The notes: generated from the letters alone by a model not told the origin. A DNA stretch of 64,000 nt from Cohnella kolymensis (GCF_000829465.1 NZ_JXAL01000004.1:1-64000), one strand, 5' to 3'; numbered from the stretch's first letter, positions 44,114-54,649 are shown. Numbers and translations: made by a program.

Positions 44114-44139
44114 GTTTGGTTTTTTCATGGAAGTGGTAA
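44114..44139 (+). promoter_or_regulatory. weak sigma-B-like promoter candidate
   Basis: GTTTGG, a 14-nt spacer and TGGTAA lie 62 nt upstream of a 52-aa membrane protein gene and diverge from the rsbV promoter. The match is weaker than the others. Confidence 0.35.
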
Positions 44140-44201
44140 ACGGTATTATTACCGAATTACAAGAAATTGCAGTCACATTTTAGATAGGAGGGGAGTATAC
44201 C

Positions 44202-44360
44202 ATGGTCGAACGCGATGTGGATATTGAAGAGCGCCGTGTAGAGCATAAGTCGGACTCCAGCTTAGTATTGTCCACTTTTATCAAGTATGCGGCCTACCTC
44301 ATCATCTTTTTCGGGATTCTGTACTTTGTCGTCATGTATGTCTTTCCGTGGTTTAGGTAA
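44202..44360 (+). CDS. 52-aa single-pass membrane protein
   Basis: The ATG is preceded by TAGGAGGGG, an excellent ribosome binding site. The product has a highly charged N-terminus (MVERDVDIEERRVEHKSDSS) and one C-terminal membrane helix (TFIKYAAYLIIFFGILYF and following), ending in FPWFR. A strong terminator follows 13 nt later, so it is an independent unit. It diverges from rsbV, and a weak sigma-B-like promoter precedes it. The family was not recognised. Confidence 0.75.
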   Translation: MVERDVDIEERRVEHKSDSSLVLSTFIKYAAYLIIFFGILYFVVMYVFPWFR

Positions 44361-44372
44361 AACAAAAGAGGG

Positions 44373-44407
44373 AGGCTTCCAGGTTTACTCCTGGGAGCCT
44401 TTTTTTG
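44373..44407 (+). terminator. intrinsic terminator
   Basis: AGGCTTCCAGG and CCTGGGAGCCT pair around a 6-nt loop and are followed by T7. It ends the 52-aa gene. Confidence 0.9.
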
Positions 44408-44436
44408 TTCCCTAAATTCCGCCCGGAGGACACACC

Positions 44437-45656
44437 ATGACCTTGCATTTCGGAACGCTGTACTGGCCCACTACCCACCAATCCGCCGTTACCCCGCGCT
44501 GCGCGGCACTATAACGACTCATACCGTGATTATCGGCGGGGGAATGTCAGGTGCGGCATGCGGATACATGCTGTCCCGCAGCGGCATTCCGGCCGTCTTG
44601 ATCGATCAGGGAAGAATCGCTTCCGGCAGTACTTTAGCGAATACCGGCCTGCTTCAATACTCGAACGATCTGACGTTGACCGACATGGCCGAACAATTGG
44701 GGGAAGCGGACGCGGTAAGCTTCTATAGAGCCTGTAAACACGCCGCAGAGCGTCTGGCCGATATAGCGGAGAACTTAAACAGGGACGTGCAGTTCAAACG
44801 CCGCTGCAGCTTGTATTACACAACCACGCCCGATGATCTGGATATGCTGCGGCGGGAATATGAAATGCTTCACACACATGGATTTGACGCGGAATGGTGG
44901 GATGAGAGCAAGATCAAAGCTCATTTCCCGTTCAGCCGCGCCGGCGCAATCGTTACACGCGGAGACGCTGAAGTAAATCCTTTCCGATTCGTGCATGCGA
45001 TGGCGGAAGACGCTTGTCAGCACGGACTTCGAATATACGAGAATACTTCCATGCTCTCGGTGGAGCCGTCGGCGACGGGATACCGGGTCGTTACGCAGCA
45101 GGGCCAGATTGAAACGGAACATGTCATCTACGCAACGGGTTATGTGCCGGAAACTGCCGGCGGCCGCTGGATACGTCCCAAATTGACTCGTTCTTACGTA
45201 ATCGTGACGGATCCGATCGACTCCTTGTCCGAGTGGCACGAGCGCTTCATGCTTTGGGAAACGGCCCGCCCTTACTTGTATATCCGCACGACACACGATA
45301 ATCGTATCGTCGCCGGGGGGCTGGACGAAGACTTGCGTGAACCGCTCCTGTCCGAAGATCACCTGCACAATCGTTCAATGCGGCTGCTCGCCGACCTGCA
45401 CGCTTTGTTTCCGAGCTTCTCCCCGCAGATTCGCTATCAATGGTGCGCCACATTCGGCGAGTCCGCTGACGGGCTGCCATGGCTCGGAGAAGATCCCGAC
45501 AGGCGTAACCAGCATTATTGCTTGGGTTATGGGGGCAACGGAACGATATACAGCATGCTGGGCGCACACATTATCCGGGATCGGCTGCTCGGTGTCGACA
45601 ACCCCGCTGCAGCCTTGGTCCGGCCCGATCGCCTGAAGCTGGGCGCCCTCAGCTGA
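44437..45656 (+). pseudogene. DadA-type FAD-dependent oxidoreductase, frameshifted near the start
   Basis: An ATG at 44437 with CCCGGAGG opens MTLHFGTLYWPTTHQS, the usual N-terminus of Paenibacillus homologues. After about 17 codons one base seems lost near 44486 (GCCG for GCCCG), and the following frame gives RYPALRG...VIIGGGMSGAACGYML (the FAD-binding GxGxxG-like site) and the rest to 45656, including GYGGNGTIYSMLGA. Read alone, a frame from GTG 44526 gives 376 aa but lacks the N-terminal strand and a ribosome binding site. The enzyme type oxidises amino acids or N-methyl amines; the substrate is unknown. Confidence 0.8.
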
Positions 45657-45665
45657 TCAAAGAAA

Positions 45666-45694
45666 AATCCCGGCCGCTGTAATCAGGGTCGGGA
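45666..45694 (-). terminator. intrinsic terminator of the stress-protein gene
   Basis: On the minus strand ATCCCG...CGGGAT with flanking pairs is followed by TTTTT. The 180-aa raw reading frame runs through it, which argues that the true stop lies upstream. Confidence 0.7.
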
Positions 45695-45711
45695 TAATGA
45701 TGCGGATCCGT

Positions 45712-46199
45712 TTAAGCGATGACTTGCCTGGCTCCCGCATGATGCAGCAAAGCTTCAGTATTCGTTCCGACACGGAGCGGCACAGAAGCAAGTACTGGCC
45801 CGCTTTCACCGCGTCGTCACCGATTTCTGCGAGCTGCGCAGGGATTCGGATGTCTTCAAGAACCGCTTCTGTCGTATCGTCATCATAAGTGTCATGGGTC
45901 ACTTGCACAAATGCTGCCGCCGCTGCCCCGCTCCCTGCTTGTCCGTTTCCGCCGGTAAAGGTCGAGGCGAACGGGAAAGCGGCGGCCGGCACAGCGTCGA
46001 TGCCTTTTCTATCCCCGGTTGTCTTAATCGCATTCAATTCCTCTATTGGAACATCCCTCTGCGTTGACAGCAGAGGGGCTTCTTCCAGATTACCCAGAAT
46101 AATTCGCAATTCCTCCTGCTCGATGCCCGCTTCGCAGAGCATGCGAACGGCGTCCATCACTCGCTCTTCCTTGTCAAAAATACCTATAATGACCGACAT
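45712..46199 (-). CDS. GSP17M/YflT-like stress protein, frameshifted near the 3' end
   Basis: The protein starts MSVIIGIFDKEERVMDAVRM, a ferredoxin-like fold as in general stress protein 17M, with a low-complexity middle (Gly/Ala-rich) and IPAQLAEIGDDAVKAGQYLLL. The unbroken frame ends at 45657 inside a terminator with an atypical tail. A shift of one base near 45785-45793 instead gives VPLRVGTNTEALLHHAGARQ and a stop at 45712, which is a natural ending. The ATG has AAAGGGGAT; a sigma-B-like promoter precedes it. Confidence 0.6.
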
Positions 46200-46245
46200 G
46201 TCGATCCCCTTTCACGTATAGCCTTGTTCAAGTCTTCCATTAGCT

Positions 46246-46271
46246 ATACCCGCGGCTGGAATATATGAACC
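46246..46271 (-). promoter_or_regulatory. sigma-B-like promoter of the stress-protein gene
   Basis: The minus strand reads GGTTCAT, a 13-nt spacer and GGGTAT (a perfect sigma-B -10), 46 nt before the ATG at 46199. Confidence 0.6.
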
Positions 46272-46294
46272 CGGCACCCGGCCGGTGTTTCACA

Positions 46295-47944
46295 TCAACC
46301 CGGTTCGAATACTTGTTCAGACGCAGGCAGATTTGCCGGCCACTCAAAGGGCGCGACGTTGACGGAGCATATGAAATGAGATCCGTTGCCGTGGTCATCC
46401 TCCAAACGGATCGAGCCTCCCATTGCTTTGGCCAGCGCCTGGCTCACTGCCAGGCCCAAGCCGATCCCCCCATACTTCCGGGTCATGGACGAGTCCATCT
46501 GGGAAAACGGCAGGAACAGCAAATCTTTTTTCTCTTCCGGTATACCGATTCCCGTGTCCTTCACCGAAGTTTCCAACGTCAACCGCCCGGCCTGATCGGA
46601 ATAGCAGCGTACAAGGACGTGTACGCCGCCTTTCTCGGTAAACTTGACGGCATTGCCAATCAACCGCGCAAGAATTTTGCGATATCGCAGCGAGTCGCCC
46701 ACGACAAGTTCCGGAACCTTCTGATCCAATTGCAGCGAGAACTTCAGGGATTTGCGACCCGCTTCCTCTTCGAACAAGCCCATCGCGTCACTCACCGCTT
46801 CACGGACACTGAACGGCATTTCATCCAATTCCAAACGGTCGGACTCCAATTGGGTGAATTCCAATATATCGTTCATAACGGACAGCAGGCGGTCCGAATT
46901 TTCCCTTATCGCTCGCGCGAAATCGGCTTGTTCTTCAGCCAGCTGCGTCTCCAGCAGCAAATCGCTGATCCCGATCAGACCGTTCATAGGCGTGCGAATT
47001 TCGTGGCTCATCACGGCCAGAAATTCACTCTTCGCCCGGGAAGCGCGTTCAGCGGCATTTTTGGCCTCCGTCAGCTGGCGGAGCGTGCCTTTACGCTCCG
47101 TAATATCCCGGACCGTACAAGCAAACAGTCTGTCCTGATTAATGACGGCTTCCCCCAATTGAATTTCCGCCTCAAAAGCCGCACCGTCCCGGCGGAGAGC
47201 TATCATTTCACTTACAAGTCCGGTCAGATAACGCGTCTCCCACCCGGCCGCCCCGTTGGCAACGGGCGCGGGCCTGCGCATTTCGGCTATGTTGGGCAGC
47301 ACAATTTCCGCGCTTGCGCCGACCAATTGCTCGGCCGGATAACCGAACAGCCGCTCCATCGCGGGATTCACCGAGCGTATGATATCGTCACCGCCAAATA
47401 GGAACATACCGTCGATCGAGGTATCGAATATCATCCGCGACTTGGCTTCTTCCGTAGAAAGATCATAGGTTACGCGAAGCAGCTCTTTGTTGACCGCTTC
47501 CAGCTCGGTCTTCTGACGATGCATCATATTCCGCTGCGATTCCAATTCGCGATTGCTTTCATAGAGTCTGACAAAGGCAGCGATTTTCGCTTTTAGAATG
47601 GTGGTCGACACCGGTTTCACGAGATAATCGATAGCGCCTGCGGAATATCCTTCGAATTGGTGCACCGCTTCGCGGCTCGTCGCAGAGATAAAGAGGATCG
47701 GGGTGTCTTTTGTTTTTTCCCGAGCTTTGATCAGTCTTGCCGTCTCGAATCCGTCCATGCCGGGCATCTGGACATCCAGAACGATGACCGCAAATTCTTC
47801 GCGCAGCAAATGACGCAAGGCCGCTTCTCCCGAATCGGCCCGAACCAGGCGATAGCCTTCACCTGACAGAGAGGCCTCCAAAACAAGCAAATTTTCGGCA
47901 TGATCGTCAACAATCAATAGCGACACTGGCTTGCCATCCCGCAC
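46295..47944 (-). CDS. response-regulator/PAS/histidine kinase (REC-PAS-HisKA-HATPase)
   Basis: The 549-aa protein has an N-terminal receiver ([13 protein letters not shown], phosphoacceptor in [12 protein letters not shown], Lys in LVKPVS), a coiled linker, a PAS domain (about residues 165-285), a HisKA H box [17 protein letters not shown] and a HATPase ([32 protein letters not shown]). It has no membrane segment. It follows rsbM by 21 nt and probably belongs to the RsbK/RsbY circuit as an additional input. The start is GTG with GGAGGGG. Confidence 0.92.
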   Translation of the reverse strand: MRDGKPVSLLIVDDHAENLLVLEASLSGEGYRLVRADSGEAALRHLLREEFAVIVLDVQMPGMDGFETARLIKAREKTKDTPILFISATSREAVHQFEGYSAGAIDYLVKPVSTTILKAKIAAFVRLYESNRELESQRNMMHRQKTELEAVNKELLRVTYDLSTEEAKSRMIFDTSIDGMFLFGGDDIIRSVNPAMERLFGYPAEQLVGASAEIVLPNIAEMRRPAPVANGAAGWETRYLTGLVSEMIALRRDGAAFEAEIQLGEAVINQDRLFACTVRDITERKGTLRQLTEAKNAAERASRAKSEFLAVMSHEIRTPMNGLIGISDLLLETQLAEEQADFARAIRENSDRLLSVMNDILEFTQLESDRLELDEMPFSVREAVSDAMGLFEEEAGRKSLKFSLQLDQKVPELVVGDSLRYRKILARLIGNAVKFTEKGGVHVLVRCYSDQAGRLTLETSVKDTGIGIPEEKKDLLFLPFSQMDSSMTRKYGGIGLGLAVSQALAKAMGGSIRLEDDHGNGSHFICSVNVAPFEWPANLPASEQVFEPG

Positions 47945-47965
47945 CCCGTCCCCTCCTCTCTTATT

Positions 47966-48805
47966 CTATCGGGCTTTACGGAATATCCGATGCTGGTCGT
48001 TCAACGTTTCGTAACGGTCCGCCATCGGCGTAAAAGATAACGATTCTTTGCCGCCCAGGATCAGATAACCTTTCGGCGACAGGCTGTCATAGAACAGCTG
48101 ATGCACCTGTTCCCGCAGCTCATTATTGAAATAAATCATCACATTGCGGCACATGATGACATGGAATTCATTAAAGGAACGATCCGTCACCAGATTGTGA
48201 CGTGCGAACACAATGTTCCGGCTTAAAAACGGCTTTAACATCACAATTCCGTGGTCCGAGACATAGTAATCCGAAAATGTGTGCTGCCCGCCGGCCGCTT
48301 GATAATTTTTGGTATATAGCTTCATTCTGTCAATGGGTATGGTTCTTTCGTTCGCGCGCTTCAATGCCGCCTCGTTGATATCCGTAGCATAGATTCGGGA
48401 TTTTTCGAGCAGCCCCTCTTCATGAAGCAGGATGGACATAGAGTACGCTTCTTCACCTGTCGAGCAGCCGGCATGCCAAATACGGATATACGGCAGCATG
48501 CGCAAAGCCGGAAGGACATCCCTTCGCAACGCGAGGTACATTTCAGGGTCGCGGAACATCTCGGTGACTGGAATGACCAGATCGTTCAGCAGCCTTTGAA
48601 AGGCCTCAAAATCATGCATTACCCGTTCCTGCAAAGATGAAACATTGGCCGCGCCTTCCAGATGAATCCGATGCCATATCCTGCGCCGGATAGAGGCGTA
48701 CGAATAGTTGCGAAAGTCATAGCCGTACCTGCGGTATATTCCTTCAAGAAGAAGTGCGATTTCGATTTTCTCCAGTTCGCCGTCCATGAGTTCGTTATTG
48801 CTCAT
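47966..48805 (-). CDS. rsbM: CheR-type methyltransferase (RsbM-like)
   Basis: The 279-aa protein has a CheR N-terminal helical domain (about residues 1-75) and a SAM-binding domain ([43 protein letters not shown]). It has no pentapeptide-binding tail. In Bacillus cereus the CheR-like RsbM methylates the RsbK hybrid kinase and damps sigma-B activation; the identical order next to rsbK supports the same role. It overlaps the REC3 segment of rsbK by 4 nt (ATGA). Confidence 0.88.
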   Translation of the reverse strand: MSNNELMDGELEKIEIALLLEGIYRRYGYDFRNYSYASIRRRIWHRIHLEGAANVSSLQERVMHDFEAFQRLLNDLVIPVTEMFRDPEMYLALRRDVLPALRMLPYIRIWHAGCSTGEEAYSMSILLHEEGLLEKSRIYATDINEAALKRANERTIPIDRMKLYTKNYQAAGGQHTFSDYYVSDHGIVMLKPFLSRNIVFARHNLVTDRSFNEFHVIMCRNVMIYFNNELREQVHQLFYDSLSPKGYLILGGKESLSFTPMADRYETLNDQHRIFRKAR

Positions 48806-49168
48806 CTATAAAGCCACACTCTCATTAAGGACAATAGTTGATCGGTGTTAACCGGCTTTGTGATATAATCCGACGCTCCTGCTTCAATACATTTGTTGCG
48901 ATCGTCTTTCATAGCTTTGGCAGTCAAAGCGATCACGGGAATTTTGCTCCACTCCGAATGATCCCGCATCCGTCTCATCGCTTCATAACCATCCATTTCC
49001 GGCATCATGATATCCATCAGCACCAAATCGATGTCAGGCTCCGCTTCAAGCCTTTTTAAAGCCTCCACACCGTTCTCGGCATACACGACGGTCATTTGCC
49101 GATGCTCAAGCACACTGGACAAAGCAAACACATTGCGTACGTCATCATCTACGAGCAGTATTTTTTTT
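48802..49168 (-). pseudogene. third receiver domain of RsbK, separated by an A8 frame break
   Basis: The frame encodes a complete receiver: [40 protein letters not shown] (phosphoacceptor Asp) and VIALTAKAM...ITKPVN. It begins in the last codons of the 1123-aa rsbK frame at eight consecutive A (plus strand 49161-49168 read as T). With seven A the sequence runs [11 protein letters not shown] and the kinase would gain this domain, about 1240 aa in total. It has no ribosome binding site of its own. Confidence 0.85.
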
Positions 49169-52100
49169 GTTATCGAACGCGGCTTCCGGCCTATGCAGCT
49201 TCCTAAGCATGTTACGCTGCCCTTCCGGAAGATCCGCCTCCACGCGGTGCAGGAACAATGCGGTCTCCTCAAGCAGCCGTTCGGGCGATTTGACATCCTT
49301 GAGCACAATTCTGCTGGCAAGTTGACGGTACTTACGCATGGTCGCATCGTCTTCCGCGCCATCGTTCCCGCCAAGCAAAATAATCGGTATTCGCCGAAAC
49401 TCTGCGGACCGCTGAATTTGTTCGAGGAACGCAAGCCCCGAGCCTTCCGGCAGGCTCGCATCCAGGACGATGCAATCGAAAACTTTTTCCTGCAGCTTGC
49501 TCCACGCTGAATCCGCATCCGCTGCGGCCGTGACCGCAACGTCATCATGGCCGATCAATTCGCTTAGGCCCCGGCGCTGCTCCTCGTCATGTTCTACTAA
49601 CAGCAGATGCTTGGGAACGCGCTCCAATACTGCGCTGATATTCTCAAACACCTTTTCCAATTGTTCACCGGTAGCCGGCTTCTGCAGATGATCAATGGCA
49701 CCCATTCGCAGTCCTTGGGGGCTTTCTTCGGTTACGGAGATCACATGCACCGGAATATGGCGGGTGTCGGGGTCGGTCTTCAATTCGTTCAGAACGGACC
49801 AGCCGTCCGTGACGGGAAGCTGGATGTCGAGTATAATCCCTTGCGGCTTCAGCGATCTCGCCAGATTCAAGCCTTCATCTCCCTGAAGAGCGACGACGGC
49901 TTTAAATCCGCGGGAATGAGCCATCTCGAGCAGCACCTTGGCAAAATTGACATCATCTTCGACGATGAGCAGCACCTGGTCGCCGTCGGCCAACCGTGCG
50001 CGGTCGTCCTGCGGCCGGTTTTCCGCCGATGTGTTCTCTTCCGCCGTTCCCGGCTGGGCACGATCCGGTTTATAGATAAACGGCATCGAGTTCAAGCCGA
50101 ATGCGGCTTCTGACGAGGCGGCAGCCTGGTCGAAGCCCGTTTCCGGTGTATTGTCCTCAGGCAGTACCGGACGGTCCGCCATGCGCTCCGGAAGAACCAA
50201 AGTAAACGTACTTCCTTGGCCTGTCACCGTCTCCAAGTGAATCCAGCCGCCCATCAGGCGGGCCAGCTCCCGGCTGATCGTGAGGCCCAAGCCGGTTCCG
50301 CCGTATTTACGGCTCGTTGTTCCGTCAGCCTGGCGGAACGCTTCAAAGATAAGCTCGCTTTTGTCCGGAGCAATGCCGATGCCTGTATCCTTGACGGCAA
50401 ATGCGACATAAGGCACTCCTTCTTGGCGCAAAGACGATTGCAATTCCTGTTCGTTCGGGCGCCTCAAAAACAGTTGTACGGAACCCGAGTGAGTAAATTT
50501 GACGGCATTGGACAACAGATTCCTTAAAATCTGTTTCAACCGGTGTCCGTCCGTCCAGACGACATCCGGGATTTCGTCATCGACCTCAATCGAGAAGGAT
50601 AATTGTTTCTGAGCGGCGACCGGCGCATACATATGCTCCAAAAATGCCTTAATATCTCCGATCGCCATCCATTCAGGATGGATGTCCATTTTTCCCGCAT
50701 CCACTTTTGACAAGTCCAGAATCTCATCGATCATCTTGAGCAAATCATTGCCTGAATAATGAATGGTCCGCATGTACTCCCGCTGCTTGTCAGTCAAATT
50801 GCCTTCCTTGTTCTCGGCGAGAAACTCGGAAAGAATAAGCAGGCTGTTAAGCGGTGTCCTTAATTCATGCGACATATTGGCCAGGAATTCGGATTTATAT
50901 TTGCTCGTCATCGCGAGCTGCAACGCCTGCTTCTCGAGCTGCGTGTTCGCTTGCGCAATTTGCCGGTTCTGCGATTCGACCCGGTTGATCTGCTCCTCCA
51001 GCGCCAACGTTTTGATTTTGAGTTCCTGATTGGCGTGCTCAAGCTCTTCCTGCTGCACCTGCAGCCTTTGTTCCGAATGCTTCAAGCTGTTTGTTTGGCC
51101 TTCCAGCTTATCATTCGTCTGCCTCAGTTCTTCCTGCTGAGTAATCAGTTCCTCAGATTGGGCCTGCAGCTCTTCCGTCATCGCTTGGGATTCGCGGAGC
51201 AGCTCCTCAACCCGCTGGCGGGAACGGAGGTTATTAACCATCGTGGCGAATTTCCCGCTCAGCGACTCAAGCAGATCCAGGTCGTCTTTATGAAAGCTTT
51301 TGATGGAGGCAAGTTCCACAACACCCATCACTTCATCGTCGAAGAGGATCGGTTGAACGATAATCTGTTTAGGATCGGAGGCTCCGAGGCCTGAAGAAAT
51401 TTTGATATACCCTTCCGGCACATCTTCAACGACGATTGATTTTCCTGTTATTGCGCACTGACCGACGAGTCCCTCTCCGTAACGAATGGAATTCTGCGTT
51501 TCAGGATCGCCGCCGTCCTGCCCGAAACCGGCATAGCTGCCGCACAGCTCCAATCGCCGTTCCTTGGAGTCCCGCACTAAATAGACCGCGGCATAAGAAG
51601 CGCCGAGAACCGGTGAGAATTCCGTAACGAAAGATTGCGCGAGGCTTTTCATATCCGACGTCAGCAATTCGGTAACCCGGGCCATTTGCGCATCGATCCT
51701 GCTTTGCCTTTGCTGCGCAGCGTACAACATGGATTCCCGTTCATTCTTCGCTTGCATGTCAAGCGCAATCTGCTTGAATAAACTTGCCAGAACGCCAAGC
51801 TCGTCTTGGGATTTGATATCGTATTTGGCAAAGCCCCGCAAGCGGCCTTTACTGAATAGTTCCGCCATTCGGCTCAGCAGGCTGAGACCTTTGTTGATGC
51901 TCGGGAACACCCAGAGCACAATGAGCAGTCCGAGCAGCAAACCTGCCAGCGTCAGCATCGCCACCATTTGCACGGATCTGTCGTACAGGGCTTTCGCATC
52001 CGTCATCTCTTGACTTAGCGCGGTCTGCTGAAATTTAACCAATCCGTCCATAGAGTCGATAACCGCTTGCTGATCCGCGCGCAGCGCATTGGAGTAAAGC

Positions 52101-52516
52101 GTTCCTGCCTCGTCCAATTTACCTGCATTCACCAGTTGGACGAAATTCCGAAGCGATTGACCGTAGTCGTCGCCGATCTTTATTACTCCGTCATAGATCT
52201 GCTGCTCGGCAGGCTCCATTCGCTGGCTGCCCAGCGCTTTGTATTGCTCTGAGGCACGGGTGAGCCTCTGCGTAATTTCTGCGACCCCCTGTTTCGGGTC
52301 CTTTTCATGAAGGAGCATGTCGCTGATTATGCGGGCGGAAGAATTGACTTCCGCTCGGACAGCAACGGCCGCTCTGACTTTTTCGAAGCGATTCTCATAG
52401 AAATGATTCATCGTATCGTTCATTTGGGTTAATCTTTCATAACCGAAAGATGTGATGCCTACCATTAATCCGAGAAGTAAAGCGAAGCCGATGATGAGCT
52501 TTGTTTTTATTTTCAT
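49145..52516 (-). CDS. rsbK: hybrid sensor histidine kinase RsbK-like
   Basis: The 1123-aa protein has a first membrane helix (about residues 7-25), an extracytoplasmic four-helix CHASE3-type domain (about 28-185), a second helix (about 187-207), HAMP (about 208-260), GAF (about 285-430), a long coiled coil (about 435-550, Glu/Gln heptads), HisKA with [17 protein letters not shown], a HATPase ([32 protein letters not shown]), and two receivers ([28 protein letters not shown]). A third receiver follows in another frame. In B. cereus RsbK phosphorylates RsbY to activate sigma-B. It starts right at the rsbY stop (TAAATG). Confidence 0.88.
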   Translation of the reverse strand: MKIKTKLIIGFALLLGLMVGITSFGYERLTQMNDTMNHFYENRFEKVRAAVAVRAEVNSSARIISDMLLHEKDPKQGVAEITQRLTRASEQYKALGSQRMEPAEQQIYDGVIKIGDDYGQSLRNFVQLVNAGKLDEAGTLYSNALRADQQAVIDSMDGLVKFQQTALSQEMTDAKALYDRSVQMVAMLTLAGLLLGLLIVLWVFPSINKGLSLLSRMAELFSKGRLRGFAKYDIKSQDELGVLASLFKQIALDMQAKNERESMLYAAQQRQSRIDAQMARVTELLTSDMKSLAQSFVTEFSPVLGASYAAVYLVRDSKERRLELCGSYAGFGQDGGDPETQNSIRYGEGLVGQCAITGKSIVVEDVPEGYIKISSGLGASDPKQIIVQPILFDDEVMGVVELASIKSFHKDDLDLLESLSGKFATMVNNLRSRQRVEELLRESQAMTEELQAQSEELITQQEELRQTNDKLEGQTNSLKHSEQRLQVQQEELEHANQELKIKTLALEEQINRVESQNRQIAQANTQLEKQALQLAMTSKYKSEFLANMSHELRTPLNSLLILSEFLAENKEGNLTDKQREYMRTIHYSGNDLLKMIDEILDLSKVDAGKMDIHPEWMAIGDIKAFLEHMYAPVAAQKQLSFSIEVDDEIPDVVWTDGHRLKQILRNLLSNAVKFTHSGSVQLFLRRPNEQELQSSLRQEGVPYVAFAVKDTGIGIAPDKSELIFEAFRQADGTTSRKYGGTGLGLTISRELARLMGGWIHLETVTGQGSTFTLVLPERMADRPVLPEDNTPETGFDQAAASSEAAFGLNSMPFIYKPDRAQPGTAEENTSAENRPQDDRARLADGDQVLLIVEDDVNFAKVLLEMAHSRGFKAVVALQGDEGLNLARSLKPQGIILDIQLPVTDGWSVLNELKTDPDTRHIPVHVISVTEESPQGLRMGAIDHLQKPATGEQLEKVFENISAVLERVPKHLLLVEHDEEQRRGLSELIGHDDVAVTAAADADSAWSKLQEKVFDCIVLDASLPEGSGLAFLEQIQRSAEFRRIPIILLGGNDGAEDDATMRKYRQLASRIVLKDVKSPERLLEETALFLHRVEADLPEGQRNMLRKLHRPEAAFDNKKNTARR

Positions 52517-53668
52517 TTACGCATTCTCCCCCGGCAGCACTTCTACACGTACGAGACAGCGGTCATCCGAACGGCCGTCCAAAGGCTTGCAGTCGATCAG
52601 CTGTTCCACGCTGTCTTCGTCTGCTTGCGCTTGATGCAGGAATGCGGTCAATTGCTCGATCTGGGCCTCGTCTTCCCCGTGGAAGGGTCCCAGAATCCCG
52701 TCCGTATACAAGTATAGCTGGTCACCCGGCGCAAAATTGATTGTCCGCGAGACGACCTCCAAGGTGTCGAACATCCCGAGCGGAGCGGAGCTTGCCGGCA
52801 GCTTCTCGGGCGGCAGCTGACCTCCCCGATACAGCAAACCCGGAGGATGCCCGGCGTTCGCATATTCCAGCTTACCGCGCTTCAAATCCATCGTCACATA
52901 AATACCGGTGCAATAATAATGAATAAGCTCGTCTTCAATCTGAAGACCCATCAGACGGCGGTTGAGCTCCCGGAAAACCCGTTCCGGCGACCATAATGTC
53001 CGCATCGACTCCTTGAGAATGGATGCGATAAACATGCTCACCAAAGAAGACGAGATTCCATGCCCCATCGCATCGATCACCGCGAACGCCCAACGGTTCT
53101 GGTCGATTCTGTGCCATGCGTACAAATCTCCCGCCAATTCCTCGGAAGCTTTGAAAAAAGCCCTCGCCCTTACATTGGATTCATCGACTCCGTCAGGCAA
53201 CACGGATTCCTGCACCTGCCGTGCGAGCCGCAGCTCTTCGCGGACGCGGTGGTCCCGCTCCTTATGCCAGTCCAGCTCTCGCTTCAGTCTGAGGGCCGAG
53301 CGGATCCGCGCAAGCAGCTCCGTTTTGTTAATCGGCTTCGTCACGAAATCGATGGCGCCCGCATCCAGCGCTTCCGCGAGCTTACGGGAGTCCCCGATCG
53401 CCGTGACCATAATCACGGGTATATCTTTATATAAACTATCCGCTTGCAGCCTGCGGCAAGCCTCAATTCCATCCATTGCAGGCATCATCATATCGAGCAA
53501 AATGAGATCCACTCCAGGGTCGGCTATACCGTTAGCTCCGGACTTCAGCTGTTCAAACATCTGTTCGGCGGAATACGCGATGCTGATGTCGTTATAACCC
53601 GCTCTCTTCAACATTTCTTGAATGACCATTACATTCATGGCGTTATCATCTACGATCAAAACATTCAT
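52517..53668 (-). CDS. rsbY: receiver-PP2C phosphatase RsbY-like
   Basis: The 383-aa protein has a receiver (NVLIVDDNAMNVMVI, LILLDMMMPAMDG, FVTKPIN), a linker helix and a SpoIIE/RsbU-type PP2C domain (ELAGDLYAWHRID, VIDAMGHGISSSLVSMFIAS, ANAGHPPGLLYR, LYTDGIL). The metal-binding Asp residues are intact. In the B. cereus system phosphorylated RsbY dephosphorylates RsbV and so frees SigB. It is followed by the coupled rsbK gene. Confidence 0.9.
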   Translation of the reverse strand: MNVLIVDDNAMNVMVIQEMLKRAGYNDISIAYSAEQMFEQLKSGANGIADPGVDLILLDMMMPAMDGIEACRRLQADSLYKDIPVIMVTAIGDSRKLAEALDAGAIDFVTKPINKTELLARIRSALRLKRELDWHKERDHRVREELRLARQVQESVLPDGVDESNVRARAFFKASEELAGDLYAWHRIDQNRWAFAVIDAMGHGISSSLVSMFIASILKESMRTLWSPERVFRELNRRLMGLQIEDELIHYYCTGIYVTMDLKRGKLEYANAGHPPGLLYRGGQLPPEKLPASSAPLGMFDTLEVVSRTINFAPGDQLYLYTDGILGPFHGEDEAQIEQLTAFLHQAQADEDSVEQLIDCKPLDGRSDDRCLVRVEVLPGENA

Positions 53669-53723
53669 TTATTTTCTTCGTCCCCTCATAATTGAGTGTG
53701 CAGACAACGCCGGCAACAAACGC

Positions 53724-53766
53724 GAATAAGGAATGAGCGGCACAGCTGTGCCCTCATTCCTTATTC
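53724..53766. repeat. perfect 13-bp inverted repeat around a palindrome
   Basis: GAATAAGGAATGA and TCATTCCTTATTC flank GGCACAGCTGTGCC, itself a perfect palindrome, giving a hairpin of about 40 nt between the gsp17M-like gene and rsbY. No T tract follows. It may be a terminator or processing site. Confidence 0.7.
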
Positions 53767-53781
53767 CCGTATGCTCCCGGT

Positions 53782-54105
53782 TCAATGCCGGGCCATTACC
53801 AATACTTTGCCGCTATCCAATTCCTCTTCGTACATGCTTGCTTCATGCCGATCGAATCCCATGGATTCGATTTTGCTCCGAAGAGCGTCTCCGCGAGTCC
53901 GGAAGAGATTGGCGATCGTATCGAACATCCCTTCTTCCGACATGCCGACCGTATTTGCGTCGGTGACGTCGGTTAGCCGGTTCTCCCGATCTTTCTCATG
54001 CGCCAATACATAAATCTCTTTCTCCGAATAGCCTTGGCGGTGCAGATCGTTAACGACTCCGACCGCCTCCAAGCCATTGTTGACGAGTTTCGCATAAGCT
54101 TTCAC
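53782..54105 (-). CDS. yflT: general stress protein 17M (YflT-like)
   Basis: The 107-aa protein begins VKAYAKLVNNGLEAVGVVND, typical of YflT/GSP17M, and contains GYSEKEIYVLAH and SMGFDRHEASMYEEELDSGK. YflT is a sigma-B-dependent general stress protein of B. subtilis of unknown activity. GTG 54105 has GGAGGAGA; the upstream ATG extension to 54153 is disfavoured. A sigma-B-like promoter lies about 40 nt upstream. Confidence 0.88.
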   Translation of the reverse strand: MKAYAKLVNNGLEAVGVVNDLHRQGYSEKEIYVLAHEKDRENRLTDVTDANTVGMSEEGMFDTIANLFRTRGDALRSKIESMGFDRHEASMYEEELDSGKVLVMARH

Positions 54106-54143
54106 GCGTTCTCTCCTCCTATTCTCTTTGTCTATCTCTCTAT

Positions 54144-54169
54144 ATAACCTCAAAGGCTTCTATTGAAAC
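54144..54169 (-). promoter_or_regulatory. sigma-B-like promoter of the gsp17M gene
   Basis: The minus strand reads GTTTCA, a 14-nt spacer and GGTTAT, closely matching the candidate upstream of rsbV (GTTTCA and GGGTTAT). Confidence 0.65.
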
Positions 54170-54187
54170 GGTGATTTGTTAACAACA

Positions 54188-54649
54188 TTAAACGCCGCAA
54201 GGGTCTGCGAACAGTTCTATGGAGAGGAGCTTCCCTCGGTTATCAACGAACACCTTCAGCGCTTCCTCGCCTTTTAATACACCCCAGCCGTCGTCGGCGA
54301 CGAACGCGGGTTTCCCAAGCGCCTGCTTTAATTTGGATTGTACCATAGGAACGGATTTCCTGTTAATGACGGCGGATCCGGCCTCAGCGGTCACCTGCAC
54401 GAAGGATACGACTCCGTCGCACATTCCGACACTTTTGCCTTCCCGGTACTTCCAGACTTTGCAGCCCGTCAGGTTGTCTTCCGCGACTTTGAAAGGATTG
54501 CCCCAGGCACCTTTCACGCGGGAGGCCTTATCGCCCAGCTGGATCCCGTCCAACTTCCACTGTTGGACGGCAGCGGGCGGTTCGGCCGCTTTTGCAGGCG
54601 TCGCTACATTAAAGATGGCCGCCAATACTATCATCACTGTGAGCCACAT
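54188..54649 (-). CDS. secreted hypothetical protein
   Basis: The 153-aa protein has a clear signal peptide (MWLTVMIVLAAIFNVATPAKA, cleavage probably after AKA) and a soluble domain with Cys residues near 62, 76 and 151 that could pair. The repeated pattern GDKASRVKGAWGNPF resembles SmpA/Omla-like or related secreted folds, but no family is certain. It overlaps the DUF948 gene by 1 nt and is likely co-transcribed with it. Confidence 0.6.
   Translation of the reverse strand: MWLTVMIVLAAIFNVATPAKAAEPPAAVQQWKLDGIQLGDKASRVKGAWGNPFKVAEDNLTGCKVWKYREGKSVGMCDGVVSFVQVTAEAGSAVINRKSVPMVQSKLKQALGKPAFVADDGWGVLKGEEALKVFVDNRGKLLSIELFADPCGV

Noticed and set aside
44775-45368. 197-aa open frame on the minus strand
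   Set aside because: It lies opposite the DadA-type oxidoreductase with no ribosome binding site or motif.
46265-47401. 378-aa open frame on the plus strand
   Set aside because: It is antisense to the REC-PAS-kinase gene, which has clear domains. Its translation shows no motif and has no ribosome binding site.
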